Shown here piece by piece: positions 44,480 through 54,056 of a stretch of 64,000 nucleotides of DNA; within the stretch, counting starts at the first letter, position 1; each line of letters opens with the position of its first letter. The stretch spans positions 2,046,001 through 2,110,000 of the forward strand of contig OZ241847.1 of NCBI GenBank assembly GCA_965202915.1, written 5' to 3'. The notes below the pieces were generated by a model, which ran no database searches, was not told the origin of the DNA, and saw nothing but the letters and a program-made list of their open reading frames with translations. This DNA is from G965202915 sp965202915 (GTDB lineage: Bacteria > Pseudomonadota > Gammaproteobacteria > Eutrophobiales > Eutrophobiaceae). The translations under genes and the position numbers were made by a program.

Positions 44480-44848
44480 CTACAGCACCTCGGGGGCAAG
44501 TGAAATGATCTTCATAAATTGTTCATCCCGCAATTCCCTGGTTACCGGGCCAAAAATACGCGTACCGATAGGTTGCAACTGATTATTAAGCAATACCGCG
44601 GCATTACCATCAAAACGAATCAGCGAACCATCAGGCCGGCGCACGCCTTTCTTAGTGCGCACCACCACTGCCTTGTACATCTCTCCCTTTTTTACCTTGC
44701 CACGCGGGATTGCCTCTTTGATACTTACCTTGATCACGTCACCAACGTGCGCGTAACGCCGCTTTGAACCGCCCAGCACCTTGATACACATTAGCGAGCG
44801 GGCGCCGCTGTTATCAGCCGCATCAAGCATGGTTTGCATCTGGATCAT
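44480..44848 (-). CDS. rplN: Ribosomal protein L14
   Basis: 122 residues at the subunit interface, also the docking site of RsfS, whose gene is at 23363. MIQMQTMLDAADNSGARSLM and FGPVTRELRDEQFMKI are the hallmark ends. Confidence 0.98.
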   Translation of the reverse strand: MIQMQTMLDAADNSGARSLMCIKVLGGSKRRYAHVGDVIKVSIKEAIPRGKVKKGEMYKAVVVRTKKGVRRPDGSLIRFDGNAAVLLNNQLQPIGTRIFGPVTRELRDEQFMKIISLAPEVL

Positions 44849-44859
44849 TGTTGTTGTTC

Positions 44860-45126
44860 CTATAGCTGTTCCGCTACGTTCACGACCTTGCGCAAGCGCC
44901 AGGATTTATTTTTTGACAGCGGTCTGGATGCTTCAATGATCACTGTATCGCCCTTATTGCACTCATTATTTTCATCATGTGCCAACAACCGGGTTGAACG
45001 CCTGATATATTTTTCATACAGGGGGTGTTTAACCGTTCTCGGAATCAACACCGAAATAGTTTTGTCCATTTGAGCGCTTACCACGCTGCCGGTAAGCGTT
45101 TTCGATTGTTTAACCTGTTTGTTCAT
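44860..45126 (-). CDS. rpsQ: Ribosomal protein S17
   Basis: 88 residues from ATG 45126 (MNKQVKQSKTLTG), preferred over an ATG nine codons earlier because the length then matches E. coli S17. GSVVSAQMDKTISVLI and ECNKGDTVIIEASRPLSK are typical. The start overlaps the rpmC 3' end by 17 bases. Confidence 0.95.
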   Translation of the reverse strand: MNKQVKQSKTLTGSVVSAQMDKTISVLIPRTVKHPLYEKYIRRSTRLLAHDENNECNKGDTVIIEASRPLSKNKSWRLRKVVNVAEQL

Positions 45127-45325
45127 GCCGCCCGTCTGTCGCCGTTGGTTCATTTAAAATCGTTTTAATTCGGGCAATATTGCGTCGGGTTTTGCGTATT
45201 GCACTGGGCGTGCTTAATTGCCCGGCGCCTTTTTGCATACGCAGATCAAATTGTGCCCGCAACTCTTCCCGCAACAACGTCCGCAATTCATCCCTGGTTT
45301 TTTCTCTCAATTCAGCCGCTTTCAT
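45110..45325 (-). CDS. rpmC: Ribosomal protein L29
   Basis: 71 residues, two helices at the exit tunnel where trigger factor and SRP bind. MKAAELREKTRDELRTLL and SAIRKTRRNIARIKTIL fit. Its first base is shared with the last base of the rplP stop codon. Confidence 0.96.
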   Translation of the reverse strand: MKAAELREKTRDELRTLLREELRAQFDLRMQKGAGQLSTPSAIRKTRRNIARIKTILNEPTATDGRHEQTG

Positions 45326-45738
45326 TACATTACCCTTCTACTGACAAACGCGGTTTTTACCGGCAACTTTGCCGAGGCCAGACGGAAAGCCGCGCGCGCC
45401 AGCTCCTCCGATACCCCTTCCATTTCATATAACATCCTGCCGGGCTGAACCGGGGCAACCCAGTATTCAACATTGCCCTTGCCTTTTCCCTGTCTCACTT
45501 CAAGCGGCTTTTTAGTGATCGGTTTGTCCGGGAATATACGTATCCAAACCTGAGCGCCGCGTTTCACCTTTCTGGTGATCGCCCGCCGTGCCGCCTCAAT
45601 TTGTCTGGAGGTAATGCGTCCCCGGCCAATCGCCTTTAACCCATGCTCCCCAAAGCTCACCTGATTGCCGACGCCGGCAAAACCGCGATTTCGCCCCTTT
45701 CTTTGTTTTCTGAATTTTGTCTTTTTAGGTTGCAGCAT
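45325..45738 (-). CDS. rplP: Ribosomal protein L16
   Basis: 137 residues near the A site. MLQPKKTKFRKQRKGRN and GKGKGNVEYWVAPVQPGRM are diagnostic. The Arg in PGRMLYEMEG region is the usual context of the hydroxylated residue in relatives. Confidence 0.98.
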   Translation of the reverse strand: MLQPKKTKFRKQRKGRNRGFAGVGNQVSFGEHGLKAIGRGRITSRQIEAARRAITRKVKRGAQVWIRIFPDKPITKKPLEVRQGKGKGNVEYWVAPVQPGRMLYEMEGVSEELARAAFRLASAKLPVKTAFVSRRVM

Positions 45739-45750
45739 AACACTTACCCG

Positions 45751-46452
45751 CTACTGCTCTTCCACCGCAGCTTCTTCCGCCCCCTCTTTTTCTTCGTCCT
45801 GTTCTTTTTCCGCGCCAACTTCATGTTTTAATATTTCACCCTTGAAAATCCAGACCTTTACCCCGATAATCCCGTAAGTGGTCTTTGATTCCACGATGCC
45901 GTAATCGATATCCGCTCTTAATGTATGCAACGGCACCCTGCCTTCGCGATACCATTCAGTGCGGGCAATTTCCACCCCGTTCAGCCTGCCGCTGACCGTG
46001 ATCTTGATCCCTTGAGCGCCAAGGCGCATCGCATTGGTTACCGCCCGTTTCATCGCCCGCCGAAACATGATTCTTCTGGCAATTTGCTGGGCAACATTTT
46101 CGGCAACCAAATGCGCATCCAGTTCCGGTTTGCGAATCTCTTCCACACTGATATGGGCGTGTACCCCCATCATTTTGGATACCTCGGCGCGCAATTTTTC
46201 TATATCCCCGCCTTTTTTACCAATAACAATACCGGGCCGCGCAGTGTGAATAATAATCCGGGCATTACCGGTGGGCCGTTCAATCTGAATACGGCTGACC
46301 GAGGCATTGGCCAATTGTTTGCGCAGGTATTCGCGTACCTTAAGATCAGTATGCAGGAAATTCGCATAATCACTGTTATTTGCATACCAGGTCGAAGTCG
46401 ACTCCTTAATGATCCCAAGCCGGATCCCGGTCGGATGTACTTTCTGTCCCAT
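45751..46452 (-). CDS. rpsC: Ribosomal protein S3
   Basis: 233 residues: KH domain (GIVIGKKGGDIEKLR) and C-terminal domain (GVEIARTEWYREGRVPLHTL). The tail is unusually acidic (EKEQDEEKEGAEEAAVEEQ). It lines the mRNA entry pore. Confidence 0.98.
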   Translation of the reverse strand: MGQKVHPTGIRLGIIKESTSTWYANNSDYANFLHTDLKVREYLRKQLANASVSRIQIERPTGNARIIIHTARPGIVIGKKGGDIEKLRAEVSKMMGVHAHISVEEIRKPELDAHLVAENVAQQIARRIMFRRAMKRAVTNAMRLGAQGIKITVSGRLNGVEIARTEWYREGRVPLHTLRADIDYGIVESKTTYGIIGVKVWIFKGEILKHEVGAEKEQDEEKEGAEEAAVEEQ

Positions 46453-46458
46453 AAATAG

Positions 46459-46797
46459 CTACTTACTGTCCTCGGCAACAGTGATGGTTAAATGGCTGGT
46501 ACGTTTCAATATCCGGTCCGCGCGCCCTCGGGCTCGGGCCCGTAAGCGCTTCGTCACCGGCCCCTGATCGACCTGAATTGCGTCCACTCTTAATACGTCA
46601 ACGTCGTTGCCATCGTTATGTTCCGCGTTGGCGATTGCGGATTCCAATACCTTCCGTATTACCGCCGCCGCTTTTTTATTGCTGAACGACAGCAGATTAA
46701 GCGCCTGATCGACCGGCAGTCCGCGGATCTGATCGGCAACCAATCTGGCCTTTTGCGGCGCCAGCCGGGCAAATTTCAAACAAGCCGAGGTAGCCAT
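46459..46797 (-). CDS. rplV: Ribosomal protein L22
   Basis: 112 residues. Its long loop lines the exit tunnel (RVDAIQVDQGPVTKRLRARA). Two bases after rpsS, six before rpsC. Confidence 0.98.
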   Translation of the reverse strand: MATSACLKFARLAPQKARLVADQIRGLPVDQALNLLSFSNKKAAAVIRKVLESAIANAEHNDGNDVDVLRVDAIQVDQGPVTKRLRARARGRADRILKRTSHLTITVAEDSK

Positions 46798-46799
46798 TA

Positions 46800-47069
46800 T
46801 CAGGTTGCCTTATCCCCGGCGTGACTGCGAAAAGTCCGCGTCAACGCAAATTCACCCAGCTTGTGCCCGATCATCGCCTCACTGATATAAGTGGGCATAT
46901 GTTCGCGGCCGTTATGGACCGCGATGGTCAGGCCCACCATTTCCGGCAGAACCATAGACCTTCGGGACCAGGTCTTAATCGGTCGTTTATCATTATTTTT
47001 CTTTGCGATCTCCACTTTTTTCATCAAATGATGATCGACAAAGGGCCCTTTTTTAATAGAACGTGGCAC
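46800..47069 (-). CDS. rpsS: Ribosomal protein S19
   Basis: 89 residues. MPRSIKKGPFVDHHLMKKV, IKTWSRRSMVLPEM and GHKLGEFALTRTFRSH identify S19, in the head of the small subunit with S13. Confidence 0.98.
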   Translation of the reverse strand: MPRSIKKGPFVDHHLMKKVEIAKKNNDKRPIKTWSRRSMVLPEMVGLTIAVHNGREHMPTYISEAMIGHKLGEFALTRTFRSHAGDKAT

Positions 47070-47084
47070 GTTAATTCAGTCTCA

Positions 47085-47909
47085 TTATTTTTTACGTTTG
47101 CGAACGATCAGATTATCAGTCCGCTTGTTTTTTCTGGTTTTATAACCCTTGGTAAGCATACCCCATGGCGATACCGGATGACGGCCTCCGGAACTTTTGC
47201 CCTCACCGCCGCCGTGCGGATGATCCACCGGATTCATCGCCACCCCTCTGACCGTCGGTCGGATCCCCCGCCATCGCTTGGCGCCGGCCTTGCCCAATGC
47301 GCGCAACCCATGTTCACTGTTGCCCACCGCGCCAATAGTCGCGCGGCAATCCACCAACACCTTGCGCATCTCGCCGGAGCGCAGCCGCAGGGTCGCATGA
47401 GTGCCCTCCTTGGCCGCCAGTTGCACCGAGGCCCCGGCGCTTCTTGCCAATTGTGCGCCCTTGCCCGGTTTCAATTCAACGCAATGAACCGTAGTCCCCA
47501 AAGGAATATTCCTTAATCGCAGGCAATTACCGGTTTGAATCGTCGCCTCATTACCGGACATCACGCTGTCGCCCGGATGAATCTTATCCGGGGCAATAAT
47601 ATAGCGTCTCTGACCATCGGCATAGAGCAATAAGGCGATATTTGCGCTGCGATTCGGATCATATTCAATCCGCTCCACCTTTGCGCCTATCCCATCCTTA
47701 TCGCGTTTAAAATCAATAAGACGATAATGCCTTCTGGAACCGCCGCCGCGATGTCTTACCGTAATTCTGCCGCGATTGTTGCGACCCGAGTGCTTGCTTT
47801 GCTGCTCCAATAATAGCGCATAAGGCTTACCCTTGTAAAGATCAGGGTTGCTTATCTTGACCATCGCACGTCTTCCCGGCGAGGTCGGTTTTGGATTAAC
47901 TAAGGGCAT
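47085..47909 (-). CDS. rplB: Ribosomal protein L2
   Basis: 274 residues, needed for subunit joining and peptidyl transfer. The C-terminal GVAMNPVDHPHGGGEGKS contains the conserved histidine region. Full length. Confidence 0.99.
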   Translation of the reverse strand: MPLVNPKPTSPGRRAMVKISNPDLYKGKPYALLLEQQSKHSGRNNRGRITVRHRGGGSRRHYRLIDFKRDKDGIGAKVERIEYDPNRSANIALLLYADGQRRYIIAPDKIHPGDSVMSGNEATIQTGNCLRLRNIPLGTTVHCVELKPGKGAQLARSAGASVQLAAKEGTHATLRLRSGEMRKVLVDCRATIGAVGNSEHGLRALGKAGAKRWRGIRPTVRGVAMNPVDHPHGGGEGKSSGGRHPVSPWGMLTKGYKTRKNKRTDNLIVRKRKK

Positions 47910-47922
47910 ACCTGTTCGCCGT

Positions 47923-48216
47923 TCATCCGTTCACAAAATCAATATCCGAACCCGGCTTTAACTTTACATAAGCCTTCTTCCAGTCGGACCGGCGCCCGGG
48001 CCTGCGCCCGGACATTTTTCGCTTGCCGTGCACGTTACTGATCCGCACGTTTTCCACCGCAACCTCAAACATCAATTCCACCGCCTGTTTGATCTCCGGC
48101 TTGGTCGCATCCCTGGCCACCTTGAACACGATCTGGCGGTATTTGTCCGCAACCCTGGTGGCCTTTTCGGTGATGCGCGGTTCCCGCACCAGACTCATCA
48201 GGCGTTCCTTATTCAT
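47923..48216 (-). CDS. rplW: Ribosomal protein L23
   Basis: 97 residues from ATG 48216 (MNKERLMSLVREP), chosen because it lines up with E. coli and gives a 4-base ATGA overlap with rplD. RITEKATRVADKY and GRRSDWKKAYVKL are typical. It binds trigger factor and SRP at the exit tunnel. Confidence 0.96.
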   Translation of the reverse strand: MNKERLMSLVREPRITEKATRVADKYRQIVFKVARDATKPEIKQAVELMFEVAVENVRISNVHGKRKMSGRRPGRRSDWKKAYVKLKPGSDIDFVNG

Positions 48217-48830
48217 GCCAACCATGATTCCACCCTGCTCACCGCGGCCCTGGTGATCACCACCTTGTCAAAACGGATCAAGCCATACGGTTCAATCGCG
48301 TCAGTATCGATCACCTCAACCGCGGGCAGATTGCGCGCCGCCAGGTAGAGATTTTCCGTTACCTCCTCGGTAATAATCAAAGCTGAATCGAGTGCCAGCG
48401 CCTGCAATTGTTCCACCACCGCCTTGGTCCTGGCCTCTTCGACAACAAATTTATCCACACAAATCAAACGCTGTTGCCGCGCCAATTCGGAAAAAATCGA
48501 GCGCATTGCCCCCCGGTACATTTTTTTATTTACCTTTTTTGAATGATCCCTCGGCTTGGCGGCGAATGTTACCCCGCCGCCTTTCCATAGCGGGCTGCGA
48601 ATAGTACCGGCGCGCGCGCGCCCCAGACCTTTTTGCCGCCAGGGTTTCCTGCCGCCCCCCCGTACCTCGGCACGCGATTTTTGTGCCTTGGTGCCGGCGC
48701 GCGCGCCGGACATATACGCGGTCAATACCTGATGAATCAAAGGCTCATTGAAATCCTCGGCAAAGACCTTGTCGGCAACGGTCAGTTTTACCGTCCTCTT
48801 GTGCCCGGGAGTGTGTATTTTAAATTCCAT
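48213..48830 (-). CDS. rplD: Ribosomal protein L4
   Basis: 205 residues. The exit-tunnel loop (KSRAEVRGGGRKPWRQKG) is intact. In E. coli L4 represses the S10 operon by leader attenuation; here rpsJ follows tuf with only 16 bases, so no such leader exists. Confidence 0.98.
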   Translation of the reverse strand: MEFKIHTPGHKRTVKLTVADKVFAEDFNEPLIHQVLTAYMSGARAGTKAQKSRAEVRGGGRKPWRQKGLGRARAGTIRSPLWKGGGVTFAAKPRDHSKKVNKKMYRGAMRSIFSELARQQRLICVDKFVVEEARTKAVVEQLQALALDSALIITEEVTENLYLAARNLPAVEVIDTDAIEPYGLIRFDKVVITRAAVSRVESWLA

Positions 48831-48842
48831 AATATATTATCT

Positions 48843-49481
48843 TTATTTCACCGCCGGTTTGACGACGACTCGACCGCCCCTGGTAGCCGGAACCGCCCCT
48901 TTGATCAGCAATAAGCCTCGGTCACTGTCTATACGCATAACCTCAAGATTTTGCGTAGTTTGCCGCTTATTGCCCAACTGCCCGGCCATTTTCTTGCCCT
49001 TGAAAACCCGTCCCGGAGTCTGGCATTGGCCTATTGACCCCGGAGCCCTGTGCGCCAGAGAATTGCCATGCGACATACGTTGACTGCTGAAATTATGGCG
49101 TTTTACCGTGCCGGCAAACCCCTTGCCGCCGGTCCTGCCGGTCACGTCCACTTTTTGCCCCAACTGAAAGATATCCACTTTAATTTCAGAACCGATCGCC
49201 AGATCGGTTGGCTCATTGGTGAGACGATATTCTATCAACCCCTCGGCAACCTCGACCCCGGCCCTGGCAAAACCTCCGGTCTCAGGTTTGTTGACGTGCT
49301 TCGCCTTTTTACCGCCCCAGGCAACCTGGACCGCACGGTAACCGTTGGTTTCGGCGGTTAACAGCCGGGTGACGCGATTCGGCCCGACCTCGATCACGGT
49401 CACCGCAACAGACTTGCCTTCCTCGGTGAACAATCGGGTCATGCCTCGTTTTCTTCCCACTATGCCTATCGCCATAGCCAA
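48843..49481 (-). CDS. rplC: Ribosomal protein L3
   Basis: 212 residues. GIVGRKRGMTRLFTEEG and the GKKMAGQLGNKRQTTQNL block are diagnostic; the Gln in QRMSHGNS region matches relatives that are methylated. It starts at the base after the rpsJ stop. Confidence 0.98.
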   Translation of the reverse strand: MAMAIGIVGRKRGMTRLFTEEGKSVAVTVIEVGPNRVTRLLTAETNGYRAVQVAWGGKKAKHVNKPETGGFARAGVEVAEGLIEYRLTNEPTDLAIGSEIKVDIFQLGQKVDVTGRTGGKGFAGTVKRHNFSSQRMSHGNSLAHRAPGSIGQCQTPGRVFKGKKMAGQLGNKRQTTQNLEVMRIDSDRGLLLIKGAVPATRGGRVVVKPAVK

Positions 49482-49808
49482 TCACCCTTCCACCGAATTA
49501 AGCTGTATCTGCACGTCGACACCGGCGGCCAGATCCAGTTTCATTAATGCATCCACGGTTTTATCAGTCGGATTAATAATTTCCATCAGGCGTTTATGCG
49601 TGCGTATTTCATATTGATCACGGGCGTCCTTGTTGACGTGCGGCGAGATCAGTATCGTATATCTCTCTTTTTTTGTCGGCAACGGTATTGGCCCTTTGAT
49701 GCGGGCGCCGGTGCGGCGCGCGGTCTCAACGATCTCCCTGGTCGACTGATCGATCAGCCGATGGTCAAAGGACTTCAGCCTGATGCGGATAATTTGTTGC
49801 TCTGCCAT
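49482..49808 (-). CDS. rpsJ: Ribosomal protein S10 (NusE)
   Basis: 108 residues from ATG 49808 (MAEQQIIRIRLKSFD), the usual start. Also part of antitermination complexes with NusB. IKGPIPLPTKKERYTIL is typical. It follows tuf by 16 bases, so the str and S10 operons are joined. Confidence 0.97.
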   Translation of the reverse strand: MAEQQIIRIRLKSFDHRLIDQSTREIVETARRTGARIKGPIPLPTKKERYTILISPHVNKDARDQYEIRTHKRLMEIINPTDKTVDALMKLDLAAGVDVQIQLNSVEG

Positions 49809-49824
49809 TGCCTGTTTATCGCAA

Positions 49825-51015
49825 TTATTCAATCACCCTGGTGACGACGCCGGCGCCGACCGTGCGACCGCCTTCGCGTATCGCAAACCGCAGCCCCTCT
49901 TCCATCGCTATCGGCACTATCAGGCTCACCGTGATCTTGACATTATCCCCCGGCATCACCATCTCGGTATCCGCCGGCAGTTCCACCGCCCCGGTCACGT
50001 CCGTCGTCCGAAAATAAAACTGCGGCCGATAATTACCAAAAAACGGCGTATGACGCCCACCCTCATCCTTACTCAACACATATACCTCCGCCTCAAATTT
50101 GGTATGCGGCGTGATCGACCCCGGCACACATAATATCTGCCCGCGCTCCACTTCCTCCCGCTTGGTCCCACGTAATAATACCCCGACGTTATCCCCCGCA
50201 CGCCCTTCATCCAGCAACTTGCGGAACATCTCCACCCCCGTGCACGTCGTCTTCTGGGTCTCCTTAATGCCGACTATCTCGATCTCTTCCCCGACCTTCA
50301 CCACCCCGCGCTCCACCCGACCGGTCACCACCGTGCCCCGGCCCGATATCGAAAATACATCCTCTATCGGCATCAAAAACGGCTGCTCCACCGGTCTCTC
50401 CGGAATCGGTATGTACTCATCCATGGCCGCCACCAGCTTCTCTATCGTCGGCACACCCAGATCGCCGGTATCCCCTTCCAGGGCCTTCAGCGCACTGCCG
50501 GTCACCACCGGCGTATCCGTACCCGGAAATTCATACGCATCCAGCAATTCCCTCACCTCGATCTCCACCAGTTCCAGCAACTCCTCATCATCCACCTGAT
50601 CCGCCTTGTTCATATACACCACGATCTTCGGCACTCCCACCTGCCTCGCCAGTAAAATGTGCTCCCGCGTTTGCGGCATCGGCCCGTCCGCCGCACTCAC
50701 CACCAACACCGCCCCATCCATCTGCGCCGCTCCTGTGATCATGTTCTTCACGTAATCCGCGTGCCCCGGGCAATCCACGTGCGCATAATGGCGCGTATCG
50801 CTCTCGTATTCCACATGCGCCGTCGCTATCGTGATCCCCCGCTCCCGTTCCTCCGGCGCATTATCGATCTGATCGTAGGCCCTGAACTCGCCACCGTGCC
50901 GCTCACTCATCGTCTTCGTGATCGCCGCCGTCAACGTCGTCTTGCCGTGATCAACGTGCCCTATCGTCCCCACGTTTACGTGCGGTTTCGTTCGTTCAAA
51001 TTTTTCTTTGGACAC
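49825..51015 (-). CDS. tuf: Elongation factor Tu
   Basis: 396 residues. GTPase with GHVDHGKTT, DCPGHADY and NKAD motifs, then the two beta-barrel domains (GRGTVVTGRVERG, PFFGNYRPQFYFRTTDVTG). Delivers aminoacyl-tRNA. Only one copy is in the window; a second could be elsewhere. Confidence 0.99.
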   Translation of the reverse strand: MSKEKFERTKPHVNVGTIGHVDHGKTTLTAAITKTMSERHGGEFRAYDQIDNAPEERERGITIATAHVEYESDTRHYAHVDCPGHADYVKNMITGAAQMDGAVLVVSAADGPMPQTREHILLARQVGVPKIVVYMNKADQVDDEELLELVEIEVRELLDAYEFPGTDTPVVTGSALKALEGDTGDLGVPTIEKLVAAMDEYIPIPERPVEQPFLMPIEDVFSISGRGTVVTGRVERGVVKVGEEIEIVGIKETQKTTCTGVEMFRKLLDEGRAGDNVGVLLRGTKREEVERGQILCVPGSITPHTKFEAEVYVLSKDEGGRHTPFFGNYRPQFYFRTTDVTGAVELPADTEMVMPGDNVKITVSLIVPIAMEEGLRFAIREGGRTVGAGVVTRVIE

Positions 51016-51053
51016 AGCTTACTCCTCACAATAATATTTATATTTAATGACTC

Positions 51054-53165
51054 TTAACGCTTGCCAATGATGCCTTCGGCAATACTTGCCGGCACCTCGG
51101 CATATTTGGCAAATTCCATGGTATAGGTTGCTCTACCCTGGGTTGCAGAACGCAAATCAGTCGCGTAACCAAACATCTCACTTAATGGAACCTCCGCCTT
51201 GATAATCCTGCCCGCGGGTGCGGCCTCGGTTTTCTGTAGGATCCCGCGACGCCGATTCAGATCACCGTTCACCGTCCCCATATACTCCTCAGGCGTCACC
51301 ACCTCAACCTTCATTACCGGTTCCAGCAACACCGGTTTTGCCTTTAACGCGCCCTCCCTGAACCCCATCGAACCGGCGATCTTAAACGCCATCTCATTGG
51401 AGTCGACGTCATGATAAGAACCATCATATAAAGTGACTTTAACGTCAACCACCGGATAACCGGCAATAATACCATTTTCCATCTGCTCCTTGACACCCTT
51501 TTCCACCGCCGGAATATATTCTTTCGGGATCACCCCGCCGACGATTTTATTAATAAACTCAAACCCCTCTCCGGCAGGCGTGGGTTCAATCCTGAACACC
51601 ACGTGACCATATTGCCCCCGCCCCCCGGTCTGGCGCACAAACCGGCCTTCCGCCTTTTCCAGGATCGCACGCACCGTTTCACGATATGCAACCTGTGGCT
51701 TGCCGACGTTGGCGTCCACCTTAAACTCGCGCCGCAGCCGGTCGATAATAATCTCAAGATGCAACTCACCCATGCCGGAAATAATAGTCTGGCCGGATTC
51801 CTCATCAGAATGAACCCGGAAGGACGGATCCTCCTGCGCCAACTTACCAAGCGCGAGGCCCATCTTTTCCTGATCCGGTTTGGTCTTGGGTTCAACCGCT
51901 ATCGCAATCACCGGATCCGGAAACTCCATCCGTTCCAGCGTGATAACACTATTCACGTCGCACAAAGTATCACCGGTGGTGACGTGTTTGAGCCCCACCG
52001 CCGCCGCGATATCGCCGGCGCGCACCTCCTTGATCTCCTCGCGGCTGTTGGCGTGCATCCGCAGAATACGGCCTATCCGTTCCTTCTTATCCTTAACCGG
52101 GTTATACACCGTATCCCCGGCGTTCAACACCCCCGAATAGACGCGGAAAAAGGTCAGATTTCCGACAAACGGATCGGTGGCGATCTTAAAAGCCAGCGAA
52201 GCATAAGGCGAATCCGGTGAACGGCGTTCCGGCTCAGCCTGCGGATCATTATTTGGCACCCCCTCGATGGCCGGCACGTCAACCGGCGAAGGCAGGTACT
52301 CAACCACCGCGTCCAACAGCGATTGCACGCCTTTATTCTTGAACGCCGAACCGCACAAAGCCGGCACAATTTCATTGGCCAGGGTTCTTGTCCTGATTCC
52401 CCGTTTAATCTGTTCCTCGGACAATTCACCGCCTTCAAGATAGGCCTCCATCAACTCCTCATCAGCCTCGGCGGCGGCCTCCAACATGTGCTCGCGCCAC
52501 TTATCGGCCAGCTCCCGCAATTCAGTCGGGATATCCTTCTCCTCATAATTGATCCCCATATTCTCATCATCCCAGTAGATCGCCTTCATCTTGATCAGAT
52601 CAACAACCCCTTGAAAAAGATTTTCCGCGCCTATCCCGATCTGTAACGGCACCGGCACACTTCCCAGACGTTCCCTGATCTGCTCCACCACTCGAAGAAA
52701 ATCGGCACCGGCCCGATCCATCTTATTGACAAACGCGATTCTGGGCACCCCATACTTATTGGCCTGGCGCCACACCGTCTCCGATTGCGGCTCCACCCCA
52801 CCGACCGCGCAGAATACCGCCACCGCGCCATCCAACACCCTTAATGACCGTTCCACCTCTATGGTGAAATCAACGTGACCGGGGGTATCGATAATATTGA
52901 TCCGATGTTTGGGCAGATTATTCGCCATCCCCTGCCAGAAACAGGTCGTCGCCGCCGACGTGATCGTGATCCCGCGCTCCTGTTCCTGTTCCATCCAATC
53001 CATGGTCGCGTTGCCGTCATGGACTTCCCCTATCTTATATGAAACCCCGGTATAATAAAGAATACGCTCAGTCGCAGTGGTTTTACCGGCGTCAATATGG
53101 GCCATGATGCCGATATTGCGATAATGCTCGATAGGGGTGGCTTCCACGGGATTAATCTGACTCAT
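51054..53165 (-). CDS. fusA: Elongation factor G
   Basis: 703 residues from ATG 53165 (MSQINPVEATPIEHYRNIG), with length as in E. coli; the frame is open 28 codons upstream but that overlaps the end region of rpsG. GTPase loop AHIDAGKTT, DTPGHVDFT and NKMDRAG are intact, followed by domains II-V. It moves tRNA and mRNA on the ribosome. Confidence 0.98.
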   Translation of the reverse strand: MSQINPVEATPIEHYRNIGIMAHIDAGKTTATERILYYTGVSYKIGEVHDGNATMDWMEQEQERGITITSAATTCFWQGMANNLPKHRINIIDTPGHVDFTIEVERSLRVLDGAVAVFCAVGGVEPQSETVWRQANKYGVPRIAFVNKMDRAGADFLRVVEQIRERLGSVPVPLQIGIGAENLFQGVVDLIKMKAIYWDDENMGINYEEKDIPTELRELADKWREHMLEAAAEADEELMEAYLEGGELSEEQIKRGIRTRTLANEIVPALCGSAFKNKGVQSLLDAVVEYLPSPVDVPAIEGVPNNDPQAEPERRSPDSPYASLAFKIATDPFVGNLTFFRVYSGVLNAGDTVYNPVKDKKERIGRILRMHANSREEIKEVRAGDIAAAVGLKHVTTGDTLCDVNSVITLERMEFPDPVIAIAVEPKTKPDQEKMGLALGKLAQEDPSFRVHSDEESGQTIISGMGELHLEIIIDRLRREFKVDANVGKPQVAYRETVRAILEKAEGRFVRQTGGRGQYGHVVFRIEPTPAGEGFEFINKIVGGVIPKEYIPAVEKGVKEQMENGIIAGYPVVDVKVTLYDGSYHDVDSNEMAFKIAGSMGFREGALKAKPVLLEPVMKVEVVTPEEYMGTVNGDLNRRRGILQKTEAAPAGRIIKAEVPLSEMFGYATDLRSATQGRATYTMEFAKYAEVPASIAEGIIGKR

Positions 53166-53184
53166 TATTATTCCAATCTCCTGC

Positions 53185-53661
53185 CTACGATCCCCAGCGA
53201 TAATGAGAGAAAGCCTTATTGGCCTCCGCCATTCGGTGAGTATCCTCACGTTTCTTAATAGCCCCGCCGCGATTATCCGCCGCCTCCATCAGCTCGCCCG
53301 CCAGGCGCATACCCATATTCTTCTCGCCTCTTTTTTTAGCCGCATCGATCAACCAGCGCATCGCCAGAGTCTGGCTTCTATCCGAGCGCACCTCCACCGG
53401 GATCTGATAAGTCGCCCCGCCCACGCGCCTCGACTTCACCTCCACCAGCGGGCGCACGTTATCCAGCGCCTGCGCAAACACCGCAACCGCCTCCTTATCA
53501 CCCTGACCGCCGATCTTATCGAGCGCGCCATAAATAGTCCTTTCCGCCACCGACTTTTTCCCGTGGCGCATCAACATATTAGTAAATTTGGCTATCTGCT
53601 TATCCCCATACTTGGGATCAGGCAGAATATCCCTTTTTTCAACAACTCTTCTTCGTGACAT
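53185..53661 (-). CDS. rpsG: Ribosomal protein S7
   Basis: 158 residues. MSRRRVVEKRDILPDPKYG and the C-terminal KREDTHRMAEANKAFSHYRW identify S7, which nucleates the head of the small subunit. 20 bases after rpsL. Confidence 0.98.
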   Translation of the reverse strand: MSRRRVVEKRDILPDPKYGDKQIAKFTNMLMRHGKKSVAERTIYGALDKIGGQGDKEAVAVFAQALDNVRPLVEVKSRRVGGATYQIPVEVRSDRSQTLAMRWLIDAAKKRGEKNMGMRLAGELMEAADNRGGAIKKREDTHRMAEANKAFSHYRWGS

Positions 53662-53681
53662 AATCTCTGCTCAAAAAACAA

Positions 53682-54056
53682 TCAAGACTTGGGCCGTTTT
53701 GTTCCGTACTTCGAACGACCCTGCTTTCTATCGCTTACCCCGGAAGTATCCAGGGTCCCGCGTACCGTATGATAACGCACACCCGGCAGGTCCTTGATCC
53801 GCCCGCCGCGTATCAACGTCACCGAATGCTCCTGCAAATTATGACCCTCACCACCAATATAAGTCGTCACCTCCTGACCATTGGTTAAACGCACACGGGC
53901 CACCTTCCGCAGAGCCGAATTCGGCTTCTTTGGCGTAGTAGTATAGACCCGCGTACACACGCCGCGCTTTTGCGGACATGCCTCCAATGCCGGCACATTA
54001 CTCTTAACGCGCTGGCGCTTTCTTGGCTTTCTTACCAACTGATTGATGGTCGCCAT
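53682..54056 (-). CDS. rpsL: Ribosomal protein S12
   Basis: 124 residues at the decoding centre. MATINQLVRKPRKRQRVKS, TTPKKPNSALRKVARVRL and GGEGHNLQEHSV are intact; the lysine of TPKKPNSA is the wild-type residue linked to streptomycin sensitivity. First gene of the minus-strand cluster. rpoC, the frequent upstream neighbour, is absent; the repeat region lies there instead. Confidence 0.98.
   Translation of the reverse strand: MATINQLVRKPRKRQRVKSNVPALEACPQKRGVCTRVYTTTPKKPNSALRKVARVRLTNGQEVTTYIGGEGHNLQEHSVTLIRGGRIKDLPGVRYHTVRGTLDTSGVSDRKQGRSKYGTKRPKS

Noticed and set aside
48831..49481. Search for an S10 leader of the L4-controlled type
   Set aside because: tuf and rpsJ are 16 bases apart and rpsJ-rplC touch, so there is no room for a leader.
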